From Chromera velia (Eukaryota > Sar > Chromeraceae), in contig JAHBMJ010000781.1 in the NCBI GenBank assembly GCA_018398765.1, positions 1 through 40,269 of the forward strand: a DNA stretch of 40,269 nt, written 5' to 3'. Position numbers and translations under genes: made by a program. Positions 20,120-30,799 of the stretch are shown piece by piece. The notes beneath the pieces are model-generated. The model made no database searches. It saw only the letters and a list, made by a program, of their open reading frames with translations, and was not told the origin of the DNA. Within the stretch, counting starts at the first letter, position 1. Every line of letters begins with the position of its first letter.

Positions 20120-20971
20120 TCAACCAATCGATAAATCATTTATGCGTGGTATGTGTCATTTTGAGCAACTTCTTTCACAATCTGGCGTGCAAATGCACGC
20201 AATTTGCAAATCAACTTGAAGTACGACCTTGCATAATTTAATAATGCTCTCACACCACTTTTCTTGCCATTGTTTACAATTCTCTAGACAATTCTTAATT
20301 TTAAATTGAATGACTACATCTTTTTTTACTGTATTTTACTGCTTGAAACAGTTTTTAAAAGAAGTGTTTAAAAAATAAGTACATCAACCTAGACATAAAC
20401 CTATACACAACGTACTATACTAGGTACTATATAGCAAAAGAAAATAACAAATAAAAACTGAAAATTTAAGATTGTCATCTTTTTTAAAGTTTTTTTTGTA
20501 CCTCATCTGTTCATTACAGAACCTATCTGACAGTAGTTTTGGATGAAATCAACTTTAATCAAGTCTGAAGTTGTGTGTGTAACTCTGAACTTAAAAAAAA
20601 AATAAAAATATATGTGTTTTATTACACTCTTAAAGTGACTCTTTTATTAACCGCTCAATCTGAGAAATGTTACAAATATAATAACTAAAATTAATTGAAA
20701 TATCATTCCTTTCTAAATTCATTTTTATAGCTAATAGTAGTAGCCTAATACACAATTCGCTTACATCTACTAAGGCTTAATTGCATGTGTATAATCCTTG
20801 CATACCTAGTTGCATACTGGACTTTTTGAATATGGTAAAACTACTAAATCAAACTTATGTAAGGATGAAGTCATTGTACTAGTACAAGTTATTTCATTCC
20901 ATTTTTTACATGAAAGCACAATGTCACGACATGCAGTCCACCAGTTACTGCTACATTTGCTCCTCAGCATC
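20120..20971. other. AT-rich convergent intergenic gap
   Basis: About 850 bases between the stop codons of two convergent genes. It is clearly AT-rich, with many A and T runs, unlike the neighbouring exons. It is expected to hold both 3' UTRs and polyadenylation sites. No coding exon was seen. Confidence 0.7.
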
Positions 20972-21833
20972 CTAGTCAGCATCGTCTTCTTCATACCTCT
21001 GCTGCTGTCGTGCGAGCAGCTGTAGGTGATAGACCGAGGTCCCGACGAACCAGAAGTAGTCCTTCTCGGGTGGAAGGTCGACCTCTGGAATCTCTATGCC
21101 GAGCTCCTCCTGTACTCTGCAGCATGCAAGTCGAGGGAAACAGAAGCTCACTTTTCTTCTTTTCTATCCGCGTACACGTACACATGTAGATGTGTATGAG
21201 AACCATGACAATATTTTAACTCTCGCTCTGCACCACTCTCCCCCTGCACTCTGCGCAACAAGAATAAAGCAGTGGCAGAACGCAACGCGAGTTAGAAAGT
21301 CACTCCGTGAGGGCGCTAAAGAGAGACGAGACACGCATGGGGGAGCAGCCGTTTGCATGCATGTGAGTACTTTCATTGACACAGGCTTCCGATCTCTCCC
21401 TCAAACTTCCCAAATTGAAACGCCAGGGAGAGACAGAGACAAGTAAGCAGAACGAATAGACATAGACGACCAAGCCAGAGTTGTGCTAGACAAATCATGA
21501 AGACAGAACGACTGTGCTGCTCAAGTATACCACGGTACCGCTTCGGGGTGTGAGGGAATTAGAGGCGATGCGAAAAATGCGCGACAGAGACACAGGGAGC
21601 GCGGCGAGAAGGTTGAAGTAAGTGGAGGACGGGAAGGCACAATTAAGACAGAGACACGGTGCAAGGAAAGAATGGACGCAGCAGGCGCAGAAGGGGGGGA
21701 GAAAGTCCAATGGGGAGGAACGGGGGGAGCGCAAAAGAGGGAAGAGTACACAAAAAGGGGAGCTGAGAAAAAAGACTCACTCACAAACCCACGTAGCTCA
21801 GCGCCCGTACACCAAAATTCTCAGATTCATCGT

Positions 21834-21882
<49 letters not shown>

Positions 21883-22421
21883 TTCTCTCTCGCTGTCTTG
21901 CACTCACATTCACACCCACACGCACATGCACACCCACGTACAAGCTCACGCACACGCACACGCTCGCGCGCACACGTACATACGCTTTCGTTCAAAAACT
22001 CAATCCCTCTCCCTCACACAAAATGGCTCACGTACTCACTCACACGCAGAGTGGCCGCATAAACTTTGCCCTCACACAAATCCCCGGAGAACACAACGTA
22101 AGAGCGGGTAGAGAGGAGGCGAAAGCAGATGAAAGAAAGAAGTCAAAGGGAGGGGTGAGAGAGGGAGGGGGGGAAAAGGGCACCTCTGCAAGAAAGAGCG
22201 GAGAGCAGCCAGCGTGGACACTTGGCGAACGGAAAAAACTGCGCGAACGAAAGACCGAAAAGGTCTAATCCGGAATGGCTTTAGAAGGCCAACATCCGGG
22301 TGGTGGTGACAGTCGAACGGCGGGGACGAAGACTCTGAGGAGGATCAAAAGAAAAGGAAACCTCAAACCAACGAGAGCGCGCGCCCCTCAGAGCGAAGTC
22401 ACTTCGATGCATGCACCTGTG

Positions 22422-22463
<42 letters not shown>

Positions 22464-22697
22464 CCTCTCTTTCTTTCTCTCTACCTCCCTCTTTCTCTCT
22501 CCCTCTTTCTCTCTTTCTCTCCGTCTTTCTCCCTCTCTTTCTTTCTCTCTACCTCCCTCTTTCTCTCTCCCTCTTTCTCCCTTTTTTCCTCTTTTCCCCC
22601 CTCTTTCTCCTTCTTTCTCTCTCTCTTTCTCCTTCTGTTTCTCTCTCCCTCTTTCTTTCTCTCTTTTTCTTTCTTTCTTTTTCTTTCTTTCTTTCTT

Positions 22698-22739
<42 letters not shown>

Positions 22740-22771
22740 CCCCCCTCTCTCTTTCTTTTTCTTTCTTTCTG

Positions 22772-22819
<48 letters not shown>

Positions 22820-22821
22820 TA

Positions 22822-22882
<61 letters not shown>

Positions 22883-23108
22883 CTTTCGTTCTTTCTTTCT
22901 TTCGGTTCTTTCTTTCTTTCGGTCTTTCTTTCGGTTCTTTCTTTCTTTCTTTCTTTCTTTCTTTCGTTCGTTCGTTCGTTCGTTCGTCCTTCCTTCCTTT
23001 CTTTCTTTCTTCCTTTCTTCCTTTCTTTCTTCCTTCCTTCCTTCCTTCCTTTCTTTCTTCCTTCCTTCCTTCCTTCCTTCCTTTCTTCCTTCCTTCCTTC
23101 CTTCCTTC

Positions 23109-23142
<34 letters not shown>

Positions 23143-23143
23143 G

Positions 23144-23183
<40 letters not shown>

Positions 23184-23330
23184 TTCTCCCTCCCCCTCTC
23201 CCTCTCCCCACCCCGCTTCCCCTCTCTCTCTTTCTCCTTCTTTCTCTCTTTCCTTCTCTCTCTTTTTCTCTTTCTCTCTCTCTCTCTCTCCCCCTCCCTC
23301 CCTCTCCCCCCCTCTCTCTCCCTCTATGTT

Positions 23331-23385
<55 letters not shown>

Positions 23386-23390
23386 CAGAC

Positions 23391-23423
<33 letters not shown>

Positions 23424-24028
23424 CAGAGCGAATCATTGGTGCAGTCTTTGGATAAATGAGCTCACAAATGTAGCAGGCGACAGCTGTCTGTGTGCTTCCG
23501 TCGCGTGTAGACGGTATTTCTCTCTGTCTATCTGCGTGTTCATCCATTCATTGAAACCCCATGCACTCACCGTGCCAGAACTTCCAACTGGGCCATGCTG
23601 TCCATCTCCAGTTGGAAGTTCAAGTGGTAGTCCTCGTCAATTTCCTCATAGGGAACGTTGATCTCGTCATGAATAGCAGTTTTGACTACATCAGAAACAC
23701 ACAGAGAGCAGGCGGGGAGCAAAATAGAAATAGTGACTGTACGATTGAAAGAAAGCAACACTCCGTCTCTCCGCTTACCTGTATAAACGATGTCCTCCAT
23801 TGTGATCTTGGGCCTGTCTCTGTACTTCTTTCCGAGTTCATATCGCCACGGTTCTTCCAGGTTGTTCGTGGTTGCACCTGGGACCACATCCCTCACCCCC
23901 ATGCGCAGCCATGATGATGTCCTTCGTCTCTCGGAGGAGACGCGCGGGTGTTCGAATCGATGGAGGGAGAGAAGAGAGTAGCCAGAGCTACTCTGGAACA
24001 AAAGACACGCCAGACAGATCCACCACAT
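20972..24028 (-). CDS. Acyl carrier protein-like, with signal-plus-transit-like presequence
   Basis: Three exons on the minus strand: 24028-23779, 23685-23571 and 21116-20972, 169 residues, phases agree. The N-terminus MWWICLACLLFQSSSGYSL is a likely signal peptide, followed by a basic, Ser/Arg-rich stretch (to about residue 42) like a plastid transit peptide. Residues 84-130 match the acyl carrier fold: VKTAIHDEINVPYEEIDED, then LEMDSMAQLEVLARVQEELG and IEIPE. Ser113 in DSM is at the place of the phosphopantetheine serine of the DSL motif. Such proteins carry acyl chains in type II fatty acid synthesis in plastids. Odd points are Met after the serine, a linker with PPEKDYFWFVGTS in place of the usual last helix, and an acidic end YEEDDAD. 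It could be a specialised carrier or a non-acylated relative. Intron 2 is 2.45 kb and almost all simple repeat. Confidence 0.7.
21834..21970. repeat. (CT)n followed by CA-rich repeat in ACP-like intron 2
   Basis: A CTTT-interrupted CT tract (21834-21892) leads into a CACA/CACG-rich stretch to about 21970. Confidence 0.85.
22425..23430. repeat. About 1 kb homopyrimidine (CT/TTTC/TTCC)n complex repeat
   Basis: An almost unbroken pyrimidine run on the plus strand made of CT, TTTC, TTCC, GTTC and GTCT units, with a (GT)n at about 22848-22878. It ends in (GT)n at about 23332-23348 and (GA)n/(GACA)n to about 23428. It lies inside intron 2 of the minus-strand ACP-like gene, where the transcript would be purine-rich. 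Long open frames across it on both strands are repeat artefacts. Confidence 0.95.
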
Positions 24029-24535
24029 GTTTGCAATCAGTGCACTGCTTTGGTCACCTGGGCCTGGCAGATGTCAAGACTATGAAGGATCATTGGAGGA
24101 AAGCCTTTGGAGAGCTGTAGCCTCTACATGCCTCTACACTGATCTTGCCGGGGCCTGCAACACATGCATCTTCAGATTGCGTTGGGGTCCGCGCGCGCCG
24201 GGCCCGCGGGGCATTTTGCATGGACAGAGTTGCTTCTCACTGTACGTGGACAAAAGATGACAAAAGAAAGTATACGGGATTGGATGTATATATACAGAAG
24301 GGGAAAGTCTATGCTTCTATATATTGTCAAAATGACCGAGCAGAAAACGCGTCAAGAAAGGACGTCGGGCTTTGAAAGACGTTTTTGCTGTTCTGGCTTT
24401 CGCAGAATCCGTGTGTGAACTCTTTCGACGTCGCGTCCTGCTGCTATGGTCTCTTAGCGATAGGAATACAGATTGACACGGTACTGTCTCATCTCTCTTC
24501 CAGCATTGCCACAAAAGACAGACAAGAATCTCATC
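24029..24535. promoter_or_regulatory. Divergent promoter between ACP-like and RING ligase genes
   Basis: It holds a CG-dense core at 24190-24211 with GCGCGCGC and the palindrome CCCGCGGG (24203-24210), and TATATATA at 24287-24294, which is 249 bases before the plus-strand ATG and about 260 before the minus-strand one. No exon was seen. Confidence 0.55.
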
Positions 24536-26145
24536 ATGGGAAGCAATGCCTCAAATGCTCGTCGTGAGGTGGCGGGACAAAACCAGGTCTGTGAGAAGGC
24601 GGCGTAGCTCATTTGACTCGCTCAGTCTGCAGCTGTCTCGTGTCAAGTTGCACGTGACTTCCTTGGTTCTCTTCACTTTGTGTGTGACACCTTCCAAACG
24701 TGCAGGGTGCCGCTCAGCGAGTCTTCGTCATTCAAGGAGGGCGATATCAGAGCCAGGTAGGTGGGCAGGTTACCCGAGGAACCCATCTGCTTCACCTTGC
24801 TTTCCTATGTGATCTCCACTTCGAAGGGACACCAGGCGGGTTGGTGACCTGCATCTGCACCTCTTCTTTTCTCCTCCGATCTCGCAGGGCATCCAGCCAT
24901 ACAACTACAACGTGCAGGGAGGGGGTGGAGGCTACGCGCAGAGACAAGTTCCGGTCAGTCCCTTGCTCCGCACAGATATCCATACAAACACACATACCCA
25001 AAACCCTTTCTGCCTCAGCTCACACCTCACGCACCATGCAGCCTGCCTGGTTGAACTTACACAATTGGCTGGCCTATCCTGTTCGGACAACATATGGTAT
25101 CGGCTTCTTTTTCTTGACTGACCGACCAAGCGTGTGACAAGAGCCGTACCAGAAAGACGCGAACGAGGAAGACGACCTTGTGCGCCCTTCACTTCAGTGG
25201 GTTCGATTCTTGCACACATGGGCAGACATCCACACTTCCCAAAAGCCTGACGCTGCTTATGTTCTTGAACGTTTCTCTTCCAATGAACCGCGGGTGCATG
25301 GGGTTGTTCGCTCCTCCTGCAGTCTCTCTCTCTTTCATTTTCACCGCATGTCATCTGTCTGTTCCTGTGTGTGCGTTTGCGTATGCAGCCAGCACAAGTT
25401 CAGCCCACCTGCGTTGTGAAGAATCCGGTGAACCTGCGGAAGCAGACGCTGCACTTGGAGAGGGTCAGTCGGGCGTGTTCCCTTTTCTAGATGTTGGAGG
25501 AAGGAGATATTGAAGTGGAGAATGGTGGCAGAGAAGCGCAGCGAGTGTTTCTTCTGCGACCTTTTGTGTCTGTGCATGAGTGTGGGTACGTGTGGATTCA
25601 CGCATACGTGTGTGTGGTTGTGGTTGTGTCTGTACGCGTGTGTGTGTGCACATACATCCAATTATGTGGATGTGTACGTACTGAGTATGCACGACAGCCC
25701 ATGCTGACAACGCTGTGTCTCCCGTGGATGATTTGCTTACTTGTTCAGCGACTGCCTCCAATGCAACCTCTGAATCCATGTCTTTTTCTTGCCTCCTCTC
25801 CGTCTCGTCGCCTCTCTGTCTGCTCGGTCATGTTATGCAGGACCCGAGAGAAGCACACCTGTACTGGTTGAATTTTGAAATGGACGCCGCAACTGAAGTA
25901 GAGGTAGGTGCGTCAGTTCGCGCGTTGCGTTTGTTCATGTGCGCATTCATTGTGTTGTTCCCGTTTCGGGAGCTGCCTGGTTTCGTTGTGTGGAGCACAT
26001 TTGTGGTTTTGTGTTTCGACGTTCGGGTTTTTGTTTCCTCCTTCCTCCCTCCCTTCCTTCCTTCCTGTGACGTGACAGATCCGACCCGTCAATGACAGGA
26101 TCGTCAAAGAGGAGGCTGCTGGACCTGTCCCTCTCTTTCTTTCTG

Positions 26146-26176
<31 letters not shown>

Positions 26177-26181
26177 GTCTG

Positions 26182-26213
<32 letters not shown>

Positions 26214-26350
26214 TTCTTTCTTTTCTTTCTTTCTTTCTTTCTTTCTTTCCTTTCTTCCTTTGTTCCTTTCTTCCTTTCTTCCTTTCTTCCTTTCTTCCTT
26301 TCTTTCCTTCCTTCCTTCCTTCCTTCCTTCCTTTCTTCCTTCCTTCCTTC

Positions 26351-26385
<35 letters not shown>

Positions 26386-27341
26386 TCGTCCTTCCTTCTT
26401 TCCTTCCTTCCTTCCTTCCTTCCTTCCTCCTTTCTTTTTTCCTTCCTTCCTTCCTTCCTTCCTTCCTTTTCCTTCTCCCTTCCTTCCTTCCTTTTCCTTC
26501 TCCCTTCCTTCCTTCCTTTTCCTTCTTCCTTCCTTCCTTCTGCAATTTTCTTCTGGCATCTTTCATATGAGTACTTTATCTATCGATGCATCCGCGATCC
26601 CCTGTCCTTCATTTTGCCTGCACATTCCTTTCTTTCCCCCCTTTCCGCCTATCCCTCTCTGAACTCACCAACGAATGCATCGATGAATTCCTGTACTCGG
26701 GCCTCGAGCTTTCTTCCCTCCTGCCTGTCCGTCTGTGTCACGTATCTGAAATTCTGTTGTGTGCGTCCCTTGTGTGAATTCACTCTGTTGATGTGCAGAT
26801 CAGCGTTTACCTGATTGCAAAAGAACAGATAGACGCCAACGGCCTTCCCCTGTCAGTCAGTCAGTATGTCAGAAGGGCTTGCTTCTTTATTTTCTGTGCT
26901 TCCTTCTGCGTTCGACTTCAGGGATTCGTCCTCTTTCTTTTATTCTCTTTCTTCCACTTGGTTTTTGAGGTTGGGCCGAAAGGCCGGGCCCTTCGTCAGT
27001 AGAGGAATCGGGAAAAGAGTGCCATAGAGTCTGTCGGCTTCCCGGTCGGTCGAGCAACCGACTCACCTTTTGATTCAAACGGAAGACAGACAGACTGACA
27101 GACAGAGAATGAGGGGATGCGGAGAGGGACACTCAAACTCTCTTCTTTATTTTTCTCCTTTTGCTTCTCCATCGTGTGTTTTGATTTTCCCAGAGAGCCT
27201 CTGGATTTTTTCCTGTCTGTTTGATTGCCTCCTTGTGTGCCCTCAGAATAGAGGGTGTAGCCGGGCAGGTCTCTGGAGGCGATCCGGTCTTTCAACAAGT
27301 GTTCCCGAAGGGGTTAAAGCAGACCTTCAGGTTGGTCGGTC

Positions 27342-27373
<32 letters not shown>

Positions 27374-29705
27374 CCCTCCAGCTTGCCGCACGAGAAAAAG
27401 GTTGAGCACCAGCGCTGCCCCCTTTACTCCCTCGGTGCCTGTTTGCCTGCCTGACTACTCTTGCCTGGGTTGCTGATCTGACACTTTGTGCAGCCGCCTT
27501 CCTTTCGGGCATGCTCTCTTCTTGTGCCGTGTTTTGTTTTCCAAGACGATGACTGAGGGAAAAGACCTGGGCAGACAGAACGTTTTCTTCCCGTTCCTGT
27601 TTCATCCCGCTAAATCGCAGTGAGCAAGTCAGCCTTCCCCCCCTTGAGCGTGACCTGAACGAGGGGCGAATTTCTTTCTGTTTTGCAATGTGGTTTCCAT
27701 CCTTCAGTGATTATTCTAGGAGGCTTTTCAAAAGACAAGATACGCCCTTGGATTCTCTCATTTGGCGGCTCATCACTGTTTCTTTCTCTGCTTGTTTGTG
27801 CAGGGAGCGGTTGATCAACCTCCTTCAGGTACCCTTCGAGGACATGTACTTCAAGCCCCTCCATCCAGATCGATTCCCTCTCGTCATCGTTCTGGTCAGT
27901 CGGTGTGTCGGTGGGTCGGTCTGTCTGTTTGCGTGTTTTCCTTCCTTTGTTGTGATTTTTTCTCCTTTCTTCTGTCCTGCGTCTGTTTGTGTGTTTGTTT
28001 GACCCCTAGTTGCTCCGCCCTCCTTACACCTTGTCGGGGTAAAAAGCGACAGCAACAGAAGAAGCAGCAGAGATGGGATGGGAGTCAGTGAGGCGGAGAG
28101 ATCGGACGACAAGACCAACCGATCTTTTTCATGTAAAAGAAGATCATGTTGCCTTTCTACGAACTTGCGCGTACGTGCGCATCGATGTAAGCAGATCGGC
28201 CTTCGAATTGTGTTTTTTGTGTTTCTGTTTTCCCGCAAAAGTAGCGAAGCGAGGCGAGGCACTGACCTGTGACAATGTCAGCTTTCTGTGTGCGAGTGAG
28301 TGATGAGACAGGCAGAGGACGATCAGATGGATGCATCATTTGGAATGATTCGACAAAATAAGTGAATGCGTCTGTCAATGGACACGCGAGTGTGGGTGCA
28401 GAGAGCGAGGGTGGACCAACCTCGAGATAAGCCTCCGGTCCCTGCACAAGCTCAGTTCACGTACGCGGAGTTTGTCAGGGGAGCGGCCTCTGGTGCAGCA
28501 GGGGGGGGGGGAAGCTCTGCCTCTTCTTCTTCGGCCTCGGCTTCGGCTTCGGCTGCCGCACCAGCTGGGGGCCCCGGAGGGAGTGGGGGGGGAGCACAGG
28601 TGGAGAGAGACACAGGGGGTAGGGAGAGACAACACTCAATTGGGAGCTCTGTATACTCACTCAGGGTACGTATGAGGGGCTTTTCTTTTACTCATGTGCT
28701 TTTTGTTTTGTCGATCAGTGTGTCTTTGTCTCCTTCCCGTACTTGCTTCTGTCGGTAACGTTGGTCTCTCTTTCTCGTCTCTTCTCTTGCTTTCTCTTGT
28801 ATCGCAGCAGACGATTGAAGAGAGAGATGTTGCATTTGTCGTCCGCAAAACTTCCCGTGTTTCGCTGCGAGTCTGAACTGAATCTTCTGCTTTCTTTCGG
28901 TCGATCTCTTTCTTTCTTCTCACAACGCCTTTGGCTCACCTCCCTGCGTGTATCCTTCTTTGTTCTCTCTTTTTTTTCTACTTGCCTGTGTTTCCTCTGC
29001 TTCTTTTGCAGGTTCTGAAACAAAAGGTCCAATACGGAATGAAGACATATGAGATGCAGGTGGGGGGGAAGGAAAGAAAGGGGATGCGGGGGGAGCAGTT
29101 GGGGGAACTCGACTTGTCTTTGTTGATCCGTTCTGTGTCTCCTTCCCCTCCCTTCCTTTTTCGTTTCCTCTGTCCGCCCACGCCGGAGTGTGTCTGTGTG
29201 CCTATGTTTCTCTCGACTGATGCTCGTGACTGCTTCTGTGTGCCTGTCTGTCTACCAGGAAATTTACGGAATTCGTTTTGAGAAGCACGGGACCGAGCCG
29301 GCCGATGATCTCACGACTGGACGGTCAGCTCACGGGAGGCAGAAGGGAGATGAGAGGGAAGGAAGGGGGCGGGGCAGAAGGGGAAGGAGACAGACAGATG
29401 GGTTGATTGATTGATCGATTCAGTGAGTGAGTGAGAATTGCAAAGATGAAAAAAATGACAAGTGCAAAGGGGAAAGTCAATCAATGAGCAGGCGGACTGG
29501 CAGATGGCAGGCAGGCGTGAAGGCAGGGCACGGAAAAGAGAGAAGAAGTCGAATGGGAAACTGAGGAGCATATGACGACTCTGCGATTGTTGTACTGCTC
29601 GTGTGGTTCCGTCCTTCTCTGTCAGTTCACTGTTTTCGTTTTCTTGCAAGAGACGTCGAAGCCGTGATTCTTTGTGCTCTCTCTCTCTCTCTCTCTCTCT
29701 CTCCT

Positions 29706-29741
<36 letters not shown>

Positions 29742-30799
29742 TGTGTGTGTGTGTGTGCAGTGAGTGCGTGATTTGCCTGTCAGAGGACAAGAACACCATG
29801 GTGCTCCCATGTCGACACATGTGCCTCTGCAGTGGGGTAAGTAAAGAAACAAGAGAAGGAATGAAAAGAAAGGAGAACGAAATTCACCACCAACAAAAAA
29901 ACTGATGAGAGTCCTCTCATGTATCACGACTTTGAGGAGCAGAGAGCTACAGAGCCAGGGAGTGAGTGGAAGGGAGACCGATCCAGCTCTCTCAACGTGC
30001 TTTGTGCGCACGCCTCTTCAAATTTCGATTCCGTGATCTTGCAAACACAGTCGAACTCTTTTTGTTTCGGAGGGTTGTCTTTGGTGCCCCTCTCTTGTTC
30101 CTTTGAACTCTAGGTTCAAAGGACTCTAGGTTTTTCTCTTGATTGCTACATAAGAAGAGAAAGTCAAGGTCCTGTGGGTGCCTGCAGTCCCTCAGTCAAA
30201 GAAAATTCCTTGTTCCACTTTTGTTTCCCTGACAGGAGATGGCCTCTCAGGTCCCTTGCCGTTTTGGTGCCTGCCTGTCTTCTTTATTTCATTCATCTGC
30301 TTGCCTGCCTGTCTGTCTGTCCGTGTGCAGTGTGCGAACATCATGAGAATGCAATCGAACAAGTGCCCCATCTGCCGACAATGTCAGTTTGTCTGTCTGT
30401 GAGTAAGCTGTGCATTTTGACATGTCTGTCGGAAATCCGCTGGTCGGTTCGCCGTCAGTATCGCTCTGTCCACTCGTCCCTTGATCAGTCAGTGGGTGAG
30501 TTCTTCGGCCAATCAGCTGGATCGGCGTTTATCTTATTTTGCTTGATCGAAGCAGGCTTTCAGTGCAGAGACACAGCTTTCTTCTGCAGTGATCCTCGTG
30601 TGTAGGTGTCTGTGCGTGTGTTCGTGTTTGTGAAAACCCGGCCGGAGTTATACGTATGCACGGTGGTGTGAAAGAGAGTCTGTCTGTCTCGGTGAACATC
30701 CTTCTCCTTTTCCTGTTGTATGTGCGAGTGTGTGCAGCTGTCTCGTCTCTCCTGCAAATCTGCATCACAGACGAACAGCTGCAACAGGCACAAGCCTAA
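24536..30799 (+). CDS. MGRN1: MGRN1/RNF157/LOG2-type RING E3 ubiquitin ligase
   Basis: Fourteen exons: 24536-24586, 24706-24756, 24888-24953, 25389-25463, 25841-25903, 26799-26851, 27247-27330, 27804-27894, 28402-28665, 29012-29059, 29259-29323, 29761-29836, 30331-30382 and 30738-30799. They give 366 residues and every phase agrees. MGSNAS at the start is a good N-myristoylation signal (Gly2, Ser6), as in this family. The MGRN-type region follows: [52 protein letters not shown] and DRFPLVIVL. Next come KTYEMQEIYGI and the C-terminal C3HC4 RING ([35 protein letters not shown]), with all eight zinc ligands present and an intron splitting it. The tail is [14 protein letters not shown]. Family members add ubiquitin to membrane and endosomal cargo. 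Exon 9 carries an expanded Gly/Ala/Ser run not typical of the family. Confidence 0.92.
26131..26541. repeat. (TTTC)n/(TTCC)n microsatellite in RING ligase intron 5
   Basis: About 410 bases of TTTC, TTCC and TTCCTT units on the transcript strand. Long open frames across it are artefacts. Confidence 0.95.
29680..29758. repeat. (CT)n(GT)n tract abutting the exon 12 acceptor
   Basis: A compound dinucleotide tract on the transcript strand that runs straight into the GTGCAG acceptor of the RING exon, so it forms the 3' splice-site region itself. Confidence 0.9.

Noticed and set aside
22275-23547. Long open frames on both strands (up to 394 codons) rich in Ser/Leu/Phe or Arg/Glu/Lys
   Set aside because: They are translations of CT/TTTC/TTCC repeats with no complexity, and lie inside an intron of the ACP-like gene.
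25190-25220. GGGTTCGATTC resembling a tRNA T-loop
   Set aside because: No matching acceptor or anticodon stems could be drawn around it; it lies in an intron. No tRNA or rRNA gene was found in the window.
26092-26814. 240- and 217-codon repeat frames
   Set aside because: They cover a TTTC/TTCC microsatellite within a RING ligase intron.
27494-27560. Possible RING-ligase exon after TGTGCAG near 27493
   Set aside because: It can be read in phase but meets a stop with no good donor and lacks family similarity. The exon at 27804 joins in phase and matches.
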